NCBI GenBank assembly: GCA_024180945.1
Contig: JAKSGN010000037.1
Location: 2,609,501-2,673,500 of the forward strand
Reading direction: 5' to 3'
Source: Macrophomina tecta
Lineage: Eukaryota > Ascomycota > Dothideomycetes > Botryosphaeriales > Botryosphaeriaceae
Length of the DNA: 64,000 bases
Notes under the pieces: model-generated
The model's database searches: none
Seen by the model: only the letters and a program-made list of their open reading frames with translations
Told to the model about the DNA's origin: nothing
Translations under genes and position numbers: made by a program
In this document: positions 48,460 to 60,566 of the stretch, piece by piece
Numbering within the stretch: the stretch's first letter is position 1
Layout: each line of letters opens with the position of its first letter

Positions 48460-48598
48460 TATTAGAATATTATATATATATATATAATAAACTTTAGCTT
48501 AGTTATGAAAGAGAACGAATAAGAGAACTCTTTTAAGTATTTCTTATATATCTTATACTACTTATTCTTAATTAATAGTATTACTACTAAATCTAATA
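48460..48598 (+). repeat. Copia-2 3' LTR, RIP-mutated
   Basis: 139 bp. It is preceded by AAAGGGGGTA and matches the 5' LTR with essentially only C-to-T and G-to-A differences; for example CACGTGTGTG became a TA run. Confidence 0.9.
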
Positions 48599-48603
48599 TT
48601 TAC

Positions 48604-50290
48604 TTACTCTAATTCTTATTACTACTTTTATTCTACTATCTATCTTTTTCTAATTCCGACTGCGAAATCGCTTTCTATATTTAATAAAACTATTTTCTTA
48701 AATTCTTAAACCCTTTCTATATAAAAACTACTCTACTAAAACTTTTCTTTTCTAAACTACTCTTAAAATTTATATACTTACTCTCTATTTCTTTTCTACT
48801 ATATATTAACTTTCTATTAACTTTTCATCTATTTTAATATTCTAATTAATTTCTCTATATATAAAAACCCTTTACTCTAACTCTCGTATATTTTATATAT
48901 ACTAACCGTCTCTTTAAATCTTTTTTGCCTCGAATCTGCCCTAAATTTACTTACCCTAATCCTCGCTATCTACCCTTATTTTACTACCTATTATTTATTA
49001 ATTTTAACTACGGAATTACTCTCTACGTACTTAAAAACCGTTTTATTAAATTCTTATACCCTTCTTATATATAAACTACTCTACTAAAACTCTTTTTTTC
49101 TAAACCGCTTTTAAATTCTATCTATCTACTTCTTCTCTCTTTTCTTACTATATACTAACTTTCTATCTATTTCGATATTATAATCGATTTCTACGTATAT
49201 AAATATTCGTTTATTTAAATTCTTAAACTTTTCTTTTATACTAACTATCTCTCTAAAACTTTTACTCTCTAAAACTATCGTAAATTTACTTATTTTAATT
49301 CTTACTACTACTTTAAATTTTACTATCTATTTTTTACTAATCTCGATCGCTAAATCTCTTTCTCTATACGTTAAAACTATTTACTTAAATTCTCGAATTC
49401 TTCTTATATATAAACTGCTTCGCTAAAACTTTTTTTTATCTAAACTACTCTTAAAATCTATTTAATTTTCTTTCTATTTTCTTTCTTCTTATATACTAAC
49501 TCTTTACCCGTTTCGATATCGTAATTAATTTTTACGTATATAAATACTATTTACTAAAATTCTTAATTTCTTTTTATATATTAACTATCTCTTTTAAAAC
49601 TTTTCTTTCTTTAACCTACTATAAATTTATTTACTCTAACCCTCGCTCCTGCGTTATATTTTACTATTTATCTTTTACTAACTTTAGCTACTAAATCGAT
49701 TTTTATATATATAAAAACTATTTCTTTAAATTTTTAACCCTTCTTATATATAAACTACTCTACTAAAACTTTTTTTTCTTCTAAACTGCCCTCTAAATTT
49801 TATCTATCTACTCTCTATTTTCTTTTTTTTTATATACTAACTTTCCGCCCGTTTTAATATTATAATCGATTTTTATATATATAAATACTATCTACTTAAA
49901 TTCTCAAACTCTTTTTTTATACTAACTATCTCTCTAAAACTTTTCTCTTCTAAATCTATCGTAAATTTACTTACCCTAATTCTCGCTACTACTCGAATTT
50001 TACTACTAATTATATACTAATTTTCGACTACCTAATCGCTTTTTATATATATAAAAATAGCTTTCTTAAATTTTTAAATTCTTTTTATATATATACTACT
50101 CTACTAAAAGTTTTTTTCTATAAATCACCTCTAAACTTTATTTATCTACTTTATATTTTCTCTTCTATTATATATTAACTTTCCGCCCCTTTCCCTATTA
50201 TAATCGATTTCTACGTATATAAGTATTATTTACTTAGATTCTCGAATTCTTCTTATATACTAATTGCCCCGCTAAAACTTTTCTTTCTAG
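48604..50290. repeat. ~170-bp satellite array, right segment, A/B dimers
   Basis: Ten units with the anchor CTAAAACTTTT (sometimes degenerate) at 48738, ~48915, 49086, 49255, 49425, 49596, 49765, 49936, 50106 and 50274; spacing is 168-177 bp. Two variants alternate. A-type units continue with CGTAAATTTACTTACCCTAAT; B-type units have a longer pyrimidine tract and CTAACTTTC-CGCCCGTTT. The higher-order period is therefore about 340 bp. Strongly RIP-mutated. Confidence 0.9.
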
Positions 50291-51355
50291 TAACTTAACT
50301 ATTACTACTATTTATTTCTCCGCTCTTCGCTTTCTCTATTATCTATATCTAATTAAATATTAACTCTACTATAAAAATAGCTTCTTTAATATCTACGAAT
50401 AACGTATACTTGCTCCCTCTACTTTATACTTTAAAAACTACTACGCTATAATTTTTCTACTTTAAAAAATTATTAGTTATTTAAATCCGCCTAACGCCCT
50501 AATTATTTATACCGCTACTATCGCTCATTTTATACTTTACCCGAATAATATTTTCTTTTATTTATCTACCCGGCCACGTCTACGCTATTATTACTATATA
50601 TTTCGACTTAATTACTATCCGCGGACACTTAATTTTTATATAATTTAATATAAACTAAATCTTTAACCGCTGCCTAAAAAATACCCGTTCTTATATTTTT
50701 ACCCCCGCCCTATTTATTATCTATCTATTTTCTTTCCCTAATATAACTATTAACCCTCCGCATAATTTACTAAAATTCCTACATTAAATTATTATTTTCG
50801 TATTTATTTATCTTTTATATCTTTTTTAAATATTCCGCTAACTTCTTAATCTATTTCTCTCGAACGCTAATAATGCCCTTCTACCCCTCTAACCGCTATA
50901 ACTACTCGTCCCCGACCTCGTTTACTGCGTACGTGATGTTTACTACCGCCCCTAATATAATGCCCTTATAATCGTACTACTCGACGTGCGCTCTTTACTT
51001 TATTTTACTAACCGCTCGATTATCTCTAATCTACCGATTATATACCTCCCGCGGCGCCCTATATACGTAATAACCTAAACTTTATATTCTTTCTAAACGC
51101 GTCTCTACGTTACTTCTAAACTCATACGCTATCTCGCCTGTCCTTACCCAGTACTACTTTAACGTATAATTTAATGGCTATCTCTATATCTTGTAAATTA
51201 CATATCTATTCTTCTAACGGCCTAACTAACGCCTAATATTCTCTATTAATATCTTCTCGCTATTACTACCGCTACTATTTTATCTATATCTCGTCTTTTC
51301 TTTTTTTTTTCTTCTTTTTTTTTTCTATTTTCTTTATACTCTTCTTCTTTCTATA

Positions 51356-51358
<3 letters not shown>
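50291..51358. other. Unassigned region between satellite and TLH gene
   Basis: Moderately RIP-mutated. Both strands have long stretches with few stops, and GC-rich islands remain (for example 50850-51110). Minus-strand reading gives GAVVNITYAVNEVGDE and a helical tail. The plus strand gives a different long frame. I recognise no domain in either. It could be the 3' UTR and tail of the TLH gene or part of another gene. Confidence 0.4.
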
Positions 51359-51386
<28 letters not shown>

Positions 51387-51409
51387 GCTACTACTAATAC
51401 TACTACTAT
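51359..51409. repeat. (CTA)n trinucleotide repeat
   Basis: About 16 mostly perfect CTA units with a few variants. Read on the minus strand it gives a Ser/Ile run at the end of the TLH frame. Confidence 0.8.
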
Positions 51410-51411
51410 TT

Positions 51412-54400
51412 CTTACCCTTACTACCGGCAGTAATAACGGCGGCGCCGAATAACTATAAATACTATCGCCGCTACGACCGCCGTTCGGTTCGAATATTAA
51501 CTCGCTAGCGAATTTTAAATCCGTCTAATCCCTTAGACTATCTTTATTACTACTATTATTATTATTATCGTTCTCTCGTACTCTTTTTTTTCTTCTTTTT
51601 TTTCTTTTCTTCTATCTCTTTCTCTACCTTCGCCGCCTCCGCCTTCGCCTTCGCCTCCGCCTCTGCCTCTTGCCGTCGATGCTACCCGCCGTCATTCATT
51701 AATACCGCCAACTAATAGAACAACCTCGCCAACATCGTCGCCTCCGCACCTTCCCACAACACCCTCTGCCCCATCCACGCTAATACTTTATCTAACGGCG
51801 GGCCCGACGCTACCGCCTTCCCCTCCGCCAACCACCTCACCGCCGCTTCGCTCAACCGCTTGTCCCCGTGGTACCGGCTCATCCACGCGTCTACTAAACA
51901 CCGCGCCCGCTCGCTCTCCGCTATTATCACCACCAACACCTCCACCATCACCCCGTCCCGGTACTAACACTAAACCCCTAGTACCTCTACCTACTATCCT
52001 GTCTCGCTATCCTCCCTCTACTGCCACCGCTAGCAAATTAACTACGGCACCCCGCAATACCTATAATCGGCGAACGGCTATATTCTAATCCTACCCCTCA
52101 TCCCCCTACTCCTCCGGCTTAACACCTACGCCGCCTCGCCCTCTAGGCACCCGCTTAAATCGTATCTCGTCCTCCGCCGGCCGCGGTAATGGCATAAACT
52201 ATAATAGCCCGACCAACGCTCTAAAAATCCGTTTAACTTCTCTACCTCCGCTACCTCGTCCGCGATCTTCTATATAAACCGCTTATAAACGTCCCTTCTC
52301 CCGCGCTACTACTACTAGAACGTAGCGAATAAACGCTCTTACTTCTACTATTCTCGCTCTCGTTCCCGCTCTTATTCCTACTCTTCTTACTACTACTACT
52401 GCTCTTTCTATAAATCCGCCTTATAAACGTCGTAAACTACCTTCTTTTTCTCGCCCCTATACCTCGTTCTCTCCCCGTTGCTGTCTATATAACTATTAAT
52501 AACGGCCTATCGGTACTACCGCCCGCTTATAAACTTATCTATCTCCGCTCTCGCGCACTCGTTGCCGACGTCGTACTACGTCGCCGCCCTTATCTACCTC
52601 TCGCTACTATCTATAATAACCGCCTCGCTAGCCTATCCGTTCCTGCCCGCCCTGCCGCTCTTCTATCTATATTCTACTAAACTAGCCGGTCTTTCCGCGT
52701 GTACGACCGCCCTAATGTCCGGCACGTTAACGCCTAAATCTAACGCGTTTATCGCTACGATTAACCGCCCGTTCTCGTACGCCTAATACGCTAAATTCCT
52801 TAACTTCTACTCCTCGTCCTTCTACTGCCCGTGGTACGCATTATACCCTAATATCTAGACTAAACGCTCCGCCCGCTTCGTACTATTACTATATACTACG
52901 ATCTTGCCGCCGCCTCTCGGGCGCGTTCGGTCCTAGTTTTAATTCTAATATTAACTATACTCTTGCTTATGCCCTTGCTCTCGGTTTCGGCTTCGATTCT
53001 AATCCCGACCCTAATCTCACTCTTAACCTTAACCTTAATCTTAATCTTAATCTTAGTCTTTATCTTTATCTTAATTTTAACTTTACTAAATTTCTAACCG
53101 CTTCTATAACCGCTGTATCTTCTATACTACCGCAGCGATTAATTCGTTCTACTTACTTATTTTAACCGCCTATACTACTCTATACCGTACGTTCGCGCGC
53201 GTCGTCCGCGCCTAGAACCTTACTACCTCCTCCCCCCTTATATTTATAATATTTAATAACTGCCGCTCCTCCGCTAGTAGTAACGTCGCCATTAATATAA
53301 CTATTTGCGTCTCCGCCCTCACTAACTCGCCTAACTTCTATAACTTCGGCTAGAAACTACCCCGCCCGTCTAATACCGTGTAGTATTTATTAACTACGAT
53401 TCGGTCTAACCGCTACTAGCTCCTTAACCGCTTTAAAAACCCGCCGAATGCCTTAGTTACCGCCGACTCTAGTATTATAAAAATAACGAACGCCGTCTTT
53501 GGCCGCCGTCTATTTTACTTCGCCGCCATAATACCCGCCTACTAGTACCGGTCTACTATATTCTTCCTTAACGAACTTAATAGTACTACTACTACTGTCG
53601 TGCTTTACTTGCCCACGGCCGCCGCGTATAACGCCGGGATTATAAACGCTACGCTCTTACCCGCCCCCGTGCCTATTATTACTAATAACGGGCTATAACT
53701 CTCTACTACTGCCTCGACCACCTTCTTTTATATTTCTCTAAACTCGGCGTTTCTCTTATTCGTTAACTCGTATAATACTTACTATCTATCTATCGTCTTG
53801 ACCTTCTTCTACTGCCTAAAATACGTATTTATTACCTTCGCTTTTATCGCCGCCGCCGAACGCTTTTTACTAGTCTACTACTACTACCGTAACTACCGTA
53901 ACGTCGACGCGTGCTACTAGAACTAGTGAAATCTAACGCTCGCCACTTTATACCGCTTTATTACTAGCTTTAACTCCTGCGCCGCCTTGAATATTAACTG
54001 TCCGTATACGGCGCCCGCTATGCGCGTCGTATACCTAAACTATATATTCTATATGTAACTTCTATTTTTCTTATTCTTCTTTTTCTTATTTATATCCTTC
54101 TTTTTCTTATTAGTATTAAAAAAATAATCTTTCTTAATAAACTTATTGTTAATTACCTAGATATACTATTAGTACGTAGCTACGCCTATTTTAACGCCTA
54201 TTTATATCTTACTCTTTTACTTTAACGTCTTACGGAACCGGCTAGCCGTTTACTTAGCCGCGCCCGGCCTTTTCTAGCTTTAAATAAACTCGTTCTTCTC
54301 TAGCGGCCTATTTCTGCCGTCTGCTACGAACGCTAACCGCCGCTCGAATAGGATAACTAACTAAATATACTATATTAATAACTCGCCGACCTCGAGTAGT

Positions 54401-54531
54401 AAATACTAGTAGATAATCTTTAAACTACCGTCCTTGCCGTGCCCCTTATAGTACTAGGTTACGTATACTATTAACTCGTCTTTAATAAATACATTGCGCT
54501 ACCCGTCGTTAGCCGTGTTATAATACCGTAC
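51412..54531 (-). pseudogene. Telomere-linked RecQ-type helicase (TLH) remnant, C-terminal two thirds
   Basis: Minus-strand reading from 54531. First comes a fungal TLH N-terminal domain of the tyrosine-recombinase-like type (RNVFIKDELIVYVT, YYKGHGKDGSLKII, LLLEVGELLI). Then comes the helicase: Walker A VIIGTGAGKSVAF near 53690, the Walker B region reading VVNKYYTVLDGRG (DECH lost to RIP), and MATLLLAEERQ as motif III. The second lobe runs KIVVYSNSTKRAERLV, LIVAINALDLGVNVPDIRAV and motif VI KSGRAGRNG near 52650. A C-terminal domain has YCGVPQLICQR and SERARCLVDAWMSRYHGDK (51951-51712 is an open 79-codon stretch). A charged Glu/Ala/Lys tail ends the frame. RecQ helicases unwind duplex or structured DNA; TLH genes lie next to telomeres in many ascomycetes. 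More than 20 stops make it a pseudogene. Confidence 0.8.
53021..53090. repeat. Hexamer repeat (CTTAAC/CTTAAT) inside the TLH remnant
   Basis: About 11 degenerate hexamers lie between the two helicase lobes, giving Lys/Ile/Val alternation in one minus frame. Probably a slippage expansion within the gene. Confidence 0.7.
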
Positions 54532-54771
54532 TATTAAGGCTGAACCTTAGGATAATTGCTAAAAGGTTTATTATACTACGTATAAGAAGCTTAAACTTAA
54601 GAAAAGAAGAAGAAGAAAGAAGAAAAGAGAAAAGAAAGTAGAGTCTACTTAAATATATAAATTAGATAAAGTCACGTGACACTTATACCTACGTAGGTAT
54701 AAGTCTATTCGTTAGTTATAGCCGAGGTTTCTCTAAGGCTTTCTTTATTACTAGGCTTCTAGACTATAATA
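54532..54771 (-). repeat. Chromovirus B2 3' LTR (left)
   Basis: 240 bp, with the palindrome at 54682-54703 and an E-box within GTCACGTGAC at 54671-54680. Confidence 0.9.
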
Positions 54772-54774
54772 TTA

Positions 54775-54810
54775 CCCCCCCCCCCCCCTCTCTTCCCCCT
54801 TTTTTTTTTT
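54775..54810 (-). promoter_or_regulatory. Chromovirus B2 polypurine tract with 14-base G run
   Basis: On the plus strand, 14 C residues (54775-54788), then CT-rich sequence and a T run (54800-54811 region). Equivalent to the seven-G tract of B1, expanded. Confidence 0.75.
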
Positions 54811-55249
54811 TTCCTTTTTGGCTTGTTCTAAGTTCGATCCTTAGTCGGGGTAGTCGCTTTTTTATTATTTAAGGAGGTATATAAGGTAAAACAACGACTC
54901 TAATATTTAATAATGGCTATATAGCGTAGTTAGAAACTTGGCTAACCGGTAATACGTACGTTACGTGCGACCGCGTTAAGGTGGTGATATCTTGGAGTCG
55001 ACTAGGGACCGTAGGATTAAGTTAGCTGGTTGTCGAATTAAGGGCCTATTAGTTAATAGAAAGAGAGTTGTCCGGCGCTAGTAGATTTTGTCTAGTAGTC
55101 TATAATATCCGACTAGGTAACCTAGTACTAGGCTACTCTAATAGGTAGCTATCTTATAGGGCCGACTCTAACGGGTTACTATTCTCTATAAGTTAACGAG
55201 AAGAATTAATATTACCTAGATTAAGCCTAGCTTCGGCCGGGCTAAACCG

Positions 55250-58200
55250 CTTATCTTTTCTTTTCTTTTTTCTCTATATAGATATCTAGTGCTATTATAT
55301 TCTTAAGAGCGGTTATAGGCTCCTATAAAGGCCTTACGTAGCCTTTCTATTTAATTTAATACTATAGCTAGTGCCGTCGTTGCCCTAGTTTCTTAGCTAT
55401 CCGTTTACCTAGAATTACTTCTACTACCTATTCGTCTTGGCCGTCTATTTAAATAGGTGGTGGCTAGTAATTATCTTAAATCTAGCTTAGTAGAGGGTCC
55501 GTCCTAGCCGGTCTAAGAAGGTCTATATTAAAGACGTTATAGACCGCACCGGATACGTCTAGCTTATAGCTATAGAATTCGATTACCTTAGTAATAGTAA
55601 ATTTAGCCGCCTTATCGTCGAGCTTCTTACTTAGCCGGTCTATTCGTAGATTCTTAAGGCTTAGCTATACTTTATCGCCTACTTTATACGCTAGTAAGGG
55701 GTTCCGTTACCGATTTACTTAACGTTTTTACTCCTATTAAGTCTCTACTATTAACGCTTATGCCCAATCCGTAACCTTCTTAATTTTTATAACGATAGTC
55801 TCGGCCTTAGCTACTAGGGACTACTTCTACTAGCTACTTAGCTATACGTCTTTAGGTAACTCGAGCGGCTTAAGATAGTAACCGTAAGAGAGGAAAAAGA
55901 GGCTTATCTAAGTAACTATTAATATTTTTCCGTTTAGTACTAGCTAGATAACCAATAGCCAGTCTACCTAATCTTATTAATAGTAATCTATAAATAAGGC
56001 TAGCTTCCGTACTACCTTAGTATTTATTTATTCCGTTAATCTGTCTATTTAAGAGTAGTACGCCGTTAATATTCGCCGCTTAATCTTAAGTAACTAATAG
56101 ATCTATTACTATAGTAGACTAACGAATTACGTTTCTCTATCTAATACGATGGCCGCCGGTATCCTATAATCCCGGTAGAAGCGACTAATAAAGAGCCTTA
56201 TGATAGTTTTCGTTTCTAGATTTACGTACGCCTCGAGGATAATCCCTTTTTCTAACTAGTCGGTTATTACTATAAGTATTTCGCAGCCGTTGCTTAATAG
56301 AAGTAGCCTAATAAAGTTAATCGAGATCTCGCGCCACTGTCTTTCTAATACTAATAGCGGTTTAAGGAGTTTCTATTTTCTATCTCTCTAGACTTTAGTT
56401 CTGCCGTAACTATTATAGTTTCAGTAGAACCTCCGAATATCGTTAATAAATTCTAGCTAAAAGAATTACCTTACTACGAGGTTAACCGTCTTAATTCGTT
56501 CCGAATAAACCGTAAGGAGTAAGTCGTATATCTCCTAGATAATCCGTGTTCGTAATGATTTCGAATCTAGTACCTATTTTCTTTCCCTGAATAGAAGGTT
56601 TCCTTAGTCGTTTAATAAGTATTTAAATACCGACACCTTAATCTTATTAGATAGGTCCGGGGGAAACGTTCTATTCCCTCGTTAGACTATTTCTTTTAGT
56701 CGGTTTAGGATATTATTCTAATACTATGCCTTTTACTATTAATCTTAAAGGGTCTAGTCGTATCCGTGCTATTCTAGTAATATCCGCCTAGTATCGTCTT
56801 AGTTCGTTAATAGCAAGTTCTTATAATTCTAATTTTCTTATTCCTCGGGGTCTTCTACTAGTCTAGTATTAAGGGTAAGTCCTTAACGGGCTAGTAGTAG
56901 TAGCTAGGCTATTCTCTACTTAAGTCTTTAATTCGTATTCTATATAGGTAGGTCTTAATCCCGTCTAGTAAGCGTATCTACTAATCTATTAGTCGTTCTA
57001 GGGGTATATTCGATTATAAAAGAAAACTAGCTAAGTTCTCTTTACTACCGAATTTATCTTTTGGATAGTCTCCTCGCGGTAGTAAAGTATTCTAGATTCT
57101 TATAATTAGTAAAGATCTTAAACTAATTAAGCCCCTTTAATTCCGCATTCTATTAGTATAGATACTTAACTATCGCGAGTAGTTTCTTATCGTAAATTAG
57201 ATAGTTATATTTAGCAAAGAGATTCTTTTTTAAAAAGAATACTACCGGACGTAGAAAGCTATTATTATCGTACTACTAGAGGACGCTACTAGTATAGTAC
57301 CCCGAGAAGTTTATTACGAGGACCGTCTCTCGTTTTAAATTAAATTATGTTAGTACTAGGGCGGTAATAAAAGCCTTCTTTAGCTTTTTAAAAGCCGTAT
57401 TAGCTTTCTCGTTCTATTAGAAAACCGTGCCTTTCTTAGTAAGCGTAACTAAGGGGTGCGTTAGACTAGAAAAGACTTTAATAAACCGTCTATAGAAATT
57501 AGTAAATCCGAGAAAACCTTATACGCCCTTAACGGTAATCGGTGCCGTCTATTCTTAGATTACTTAGACTTTCTTTAGATCTATTCGAATATTCTTACTA
57601 GCCTTAATTATATAATTAAGGTACTTTATTAACTAGACTTTAAACTTATATTTCTTAAGGTCGAGCTAGAGGTCTATAGTATTTAATTTAGCTAATACTT
57701 TATTAACCTTCTCGCGGTAATCCCTATAAGAGCCATTCGTAAAGATTAGAATATTATCTATATAGGCTAAGACGAAATTATCTAAGAAGTTTCTTAACGT
57801 CTAATTAATATATCACTAGAAGGTACTTAGTGTATTAGCTAATCTAAATAGGGTAACTAGCTATTTAAATAACCTAAATCGAGTTCTAAATACGGTAAGC
57901 TATTTATTACCTTCCTTAATCCGTATTCTATAGAAGGCGGCGGCGACGTCGAGCTTAGTAAACTATTTAGCCTTACTAATCCAATTAAGCGTCTTCTAAA
58001 TAAAGAATAATGGGTAACGGTCCTTCTTAGTAATTCGATTTAGGGCTCGATAATCGTAGTAGAAATGGAGCCCCCCTCCTAGTTTCTTTATAAAGAGAAC
58101 GGGGGCAGCTACGAGTGAGTTACTAACTCGAATAAAGCCTTTATCGAGATAATTATTTAGCGTTTTTCGAAGTACTAGGAGCTCGTCACGGGATATATTA

Positions 58201-58500
58201 TATAGAGGCCCCTATAGTGGTTCTAGTATTCGTCCGTTAGTATTCTTTTCCAATTCGATGTAGTAATTAATACTAGGCCGGTAGAATAGTAATTTCTTAG
58301 CTTCCCTTCTCTCGAATAGAAGATACCGTTCCTAATTAATCTAGTGCAGTAGATTAGCCTTAACGTTAACTAGAGTCTTCTCTTTTAGGGCCTTATCGAT
58401 ATTAGTAAGGCTTATAGTAAAGATTTAGTATTCTTTCTTCTTACGTTACTAATATAAGGAGCGGAACGCGTACGCTCTAATCGGTATTTCTTAGGCCTTA
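55250..58500 (-). pseudogene. Chromovirus B2 pol remnant
   Basis: Minus-strand order matches B1. Reverse transcriptase is at about 58330-57600, with FVLAYIDNILIFT near 57760 (YVDD mutated to YIDN). RNase H and integrase lie at about 57300-55700. The chromodomain is near 55440-55270. Fewer stops than in B1, but still clearly non-functional. Confidence 0.7.
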
Positions 58501-58699
58501 GGTAGATTAGCATCTTATTTAACTACTAAGCCGGTGCCCTTAAAGGTAATCGTCCGTTTGCTTTAGTCTAATACTACCTTTTCTTATACTATCTAGGGGT
58601 TGCCTAGTATAATATCGTAGCCAGTAAGCCTTAGAACGATATAGAAGAATATTCGTTTTTAATTATAGCTACTAATATCGATTTCTGCCTAGGCTATCT

Positions 58700-60280
58700 C
58701 CGTGATTCGCTATCTAGTAGGTGTTAAGCCGTCTAGTATCTTTAAGGGTATTTAGATATGCGGGAGTTTATAATGTTTAGCGAACTTATAGCTTATTATA
58801 GCGTAATATTTATAGCTAGTATTAGTAAGAGCTTTACTAAAAGACTCTTTATTAATTAAAACTAATATAAGGAGCGAGTTTTATTCTAATTTAGATTACT
58901 ATTTTCGCTAGTTAGCTTATATTACCCGTTTCTTCTTCTCTATAGGCTCCTGCCTACGTCTTTTAGTAGGAGCTACTCATTTTCTAAATACTATAGAGAG
59001 GTATTATAATCTTCTACCTTCTCTAGCTCTAGTTTCTTAGGCTCTTCTTATTAGGCTAGTCTTACTATACGCTCGGGCTTCCATAGTGGCCGCTAGGGGT
59101 ATTAACTAACGCGGTGCGTAGAGTTACCGTAGCGGTAGTAGCGGTCCTCTTCTCTACGCTTTTATATTTCTTAGGCGTTTGCCTATTTAGCACGGCGCCC
59201 CTAGGCTGCCTTAGCTAATCTAGTAGGCTCCTAGTCTATATTATCGTATTAGAGCGACATTGGCTTTAACTACTTAGACCCTGCCGAGCTAACCTTATTT
59301 TAACCTCGCTACTAGCCCTTCTACTAGTCTTACCGAGCCTTCTTTTCATTGTTACGTAAATTAAATACCTCTAGTTAATTACTAATACGCTTTAGTTCTA
59401 TATAGTAGTTCTTAAAGGACTAGCTTATACTTCTAAGGCTAATTATACTACGCTAAAGCTTCTAGCTTAGGCCGGCCTTAAGGTAGCTCTTAAGAATCTT
59501 ATCTAGCTAGCTTATCTCTCTAGCTTCGAGCACTAGCTTGCGAAATTCGGTAAAGTATTTTATAAAAGACTTATTAGTTTAGCGTAGCTTATATAGTTTA
59601 TACTAAGCCTTCTCCTATACATAGGGGTCGCTAAAAGATAGGCGTAGCTAATCTAGTAAGTACTAAGTGGTTATACTACTCGTATTAATACTAGCCTATA
59701 CCTATAGCTATAGCTATCGTGCTACCTCGCCCCTAAGCTAGTTATATAGTATAAAGAATTTCGTAGCTTTAGTATAACTAGTATAGTCCACTAGAAGCTT
59801 TGCCTATACTTAGAAGATCTAAGGTTCTAGCTCATCTCTATTATCTAAAAATTCGGTAAGAGGGCTAAGGTTCTTAGTAGGCTAATCTTACTAACGTAAG
59901 GTTATATAGTCTTGTTCTTATATTAGTTAGCTAGTGTCTCGGGGCTCGTCTCCCGATAACGTAGTACTAGTCGTATTTTCTTCTTCTAGCTAATCTATTT
60001 TGCGTGCTAAGAAGGCGATTTAAGATATTATCTATTATAATAACTACGTTATTTCTTAAGACTTCTAAGGGTGCTACCCCTAAGTCTACTGCTCTTACGC
60101 TTGTCCTTAAGTATTTATTTTAATAGTTCTAGTAATTTTAGTAATTCTAGTAATTCTAGTAAGGCCGGTATATAACTGCCTTTACCGTTTAGTAATTTCG
60201 TAAGACCGGTATATAACTATCTTTACCATTTAGTAATTCCGTAAGACCGGTACGCGACCGTCTTTAATACTTAGTGTCTA
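58700..60280 (-). pseudogene. Chromovirus B2 gag remnant
   Basis: Minus-strand gag with a CCHC knuckle near 59090-59145, read as RYYRYGNSTHRVS-stop-YP, in which only the Cys residues are altered. A proline/charged N-terminal part lies toward 60250. Confidence 0.6.
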
Positions 60281-60326
60281 GTAATTCCGTGTTTAATAAG
60301 TTCCTTGGATATAAAGTTTTAGCTAA

Positions 60327-60566
60327 TATTAAGGCTTAACCTTAGAATAATCGCTAAAAGGTTTATTACGCTACGTATAAGAAGCTAAAACTTAAGAAAA
60401 GAAAAAGAAGAAAGAAGAAAAGAGAAAAGAGAGTAGAGTCTACTTAAATATATAAATTAGGTAAAGTTACGTGACACTTATACCTGCGTAGGTATAAGTC
60501 TATTCGTTGGTTATAGCTAAGGTTCCTCTAAGGCTTTCTTTATTACTAGGCTTCTAGACTATAATA
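60327..60566 (-). repeat. Chromovirus B2 5' LTR (right)
   Basis: 240 bp, the partner of 54532-54771, with the palindrome at 60477-60498. Confidence 0.9.

Larger units (their letters stand above)
37057..48598 (+). mobile_element. Copia-2, Ty1/copia element in the satellite array, split by chromovirus B1
   Basis: LTRs 37057-37193 and 48460-48598, target duplication TTTAC at 37052-37056 and 48599-48603. It has a primer-binding site at 37194, gag, integrase, reverse transcriptase and a polypurine tract AAAGGGGGT. Removing the nested gypsy element (38806-44749) and one duplication leaves about 5.6 kb, normal for copia. The left ~500 bp keep CpA/TpG and the rest is RIP-mutated. Confidence 0.9.
54532..60566 (-). 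mobile_element. Chromovirus B2 (Ty3/gypsy), inserted in the TLH gene
   Basis: 6035 bp, minus strand, with two 240-bp LTRs of the same family as 38806-44749. It is less RIP-mutated than B1. Flanking bases are GTAC (54528-54531) and ATAC (60567-60570), a 4-bp duplication with one RIP-type change; a fifth base does not match. Removing the element and one copy restores the TLH frame (GxxRVRYYNTANDG then RNVFIKDE). Confidence 0.9.

Noticed and set aside
48604..50290. Possible CRISPR-like array
   Set aside because: Units of ~170 bp are diverged along their entire length with no short identical repeats and unique spacers, and the host is a fungus; it is a satellite.
52562..52786. 74-codon plus-strand frame
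   Set aside because: Lies opposite RecQ motifs V and VI of the TLH remnant; the hydrophobic translation is an antisense artefact.
53021..53090. Interstitial telomere tract
   Set aside because: The hexamers are CTTAAC/CTTAAT, not CCCTAA, and lie inside the helicase reading region.
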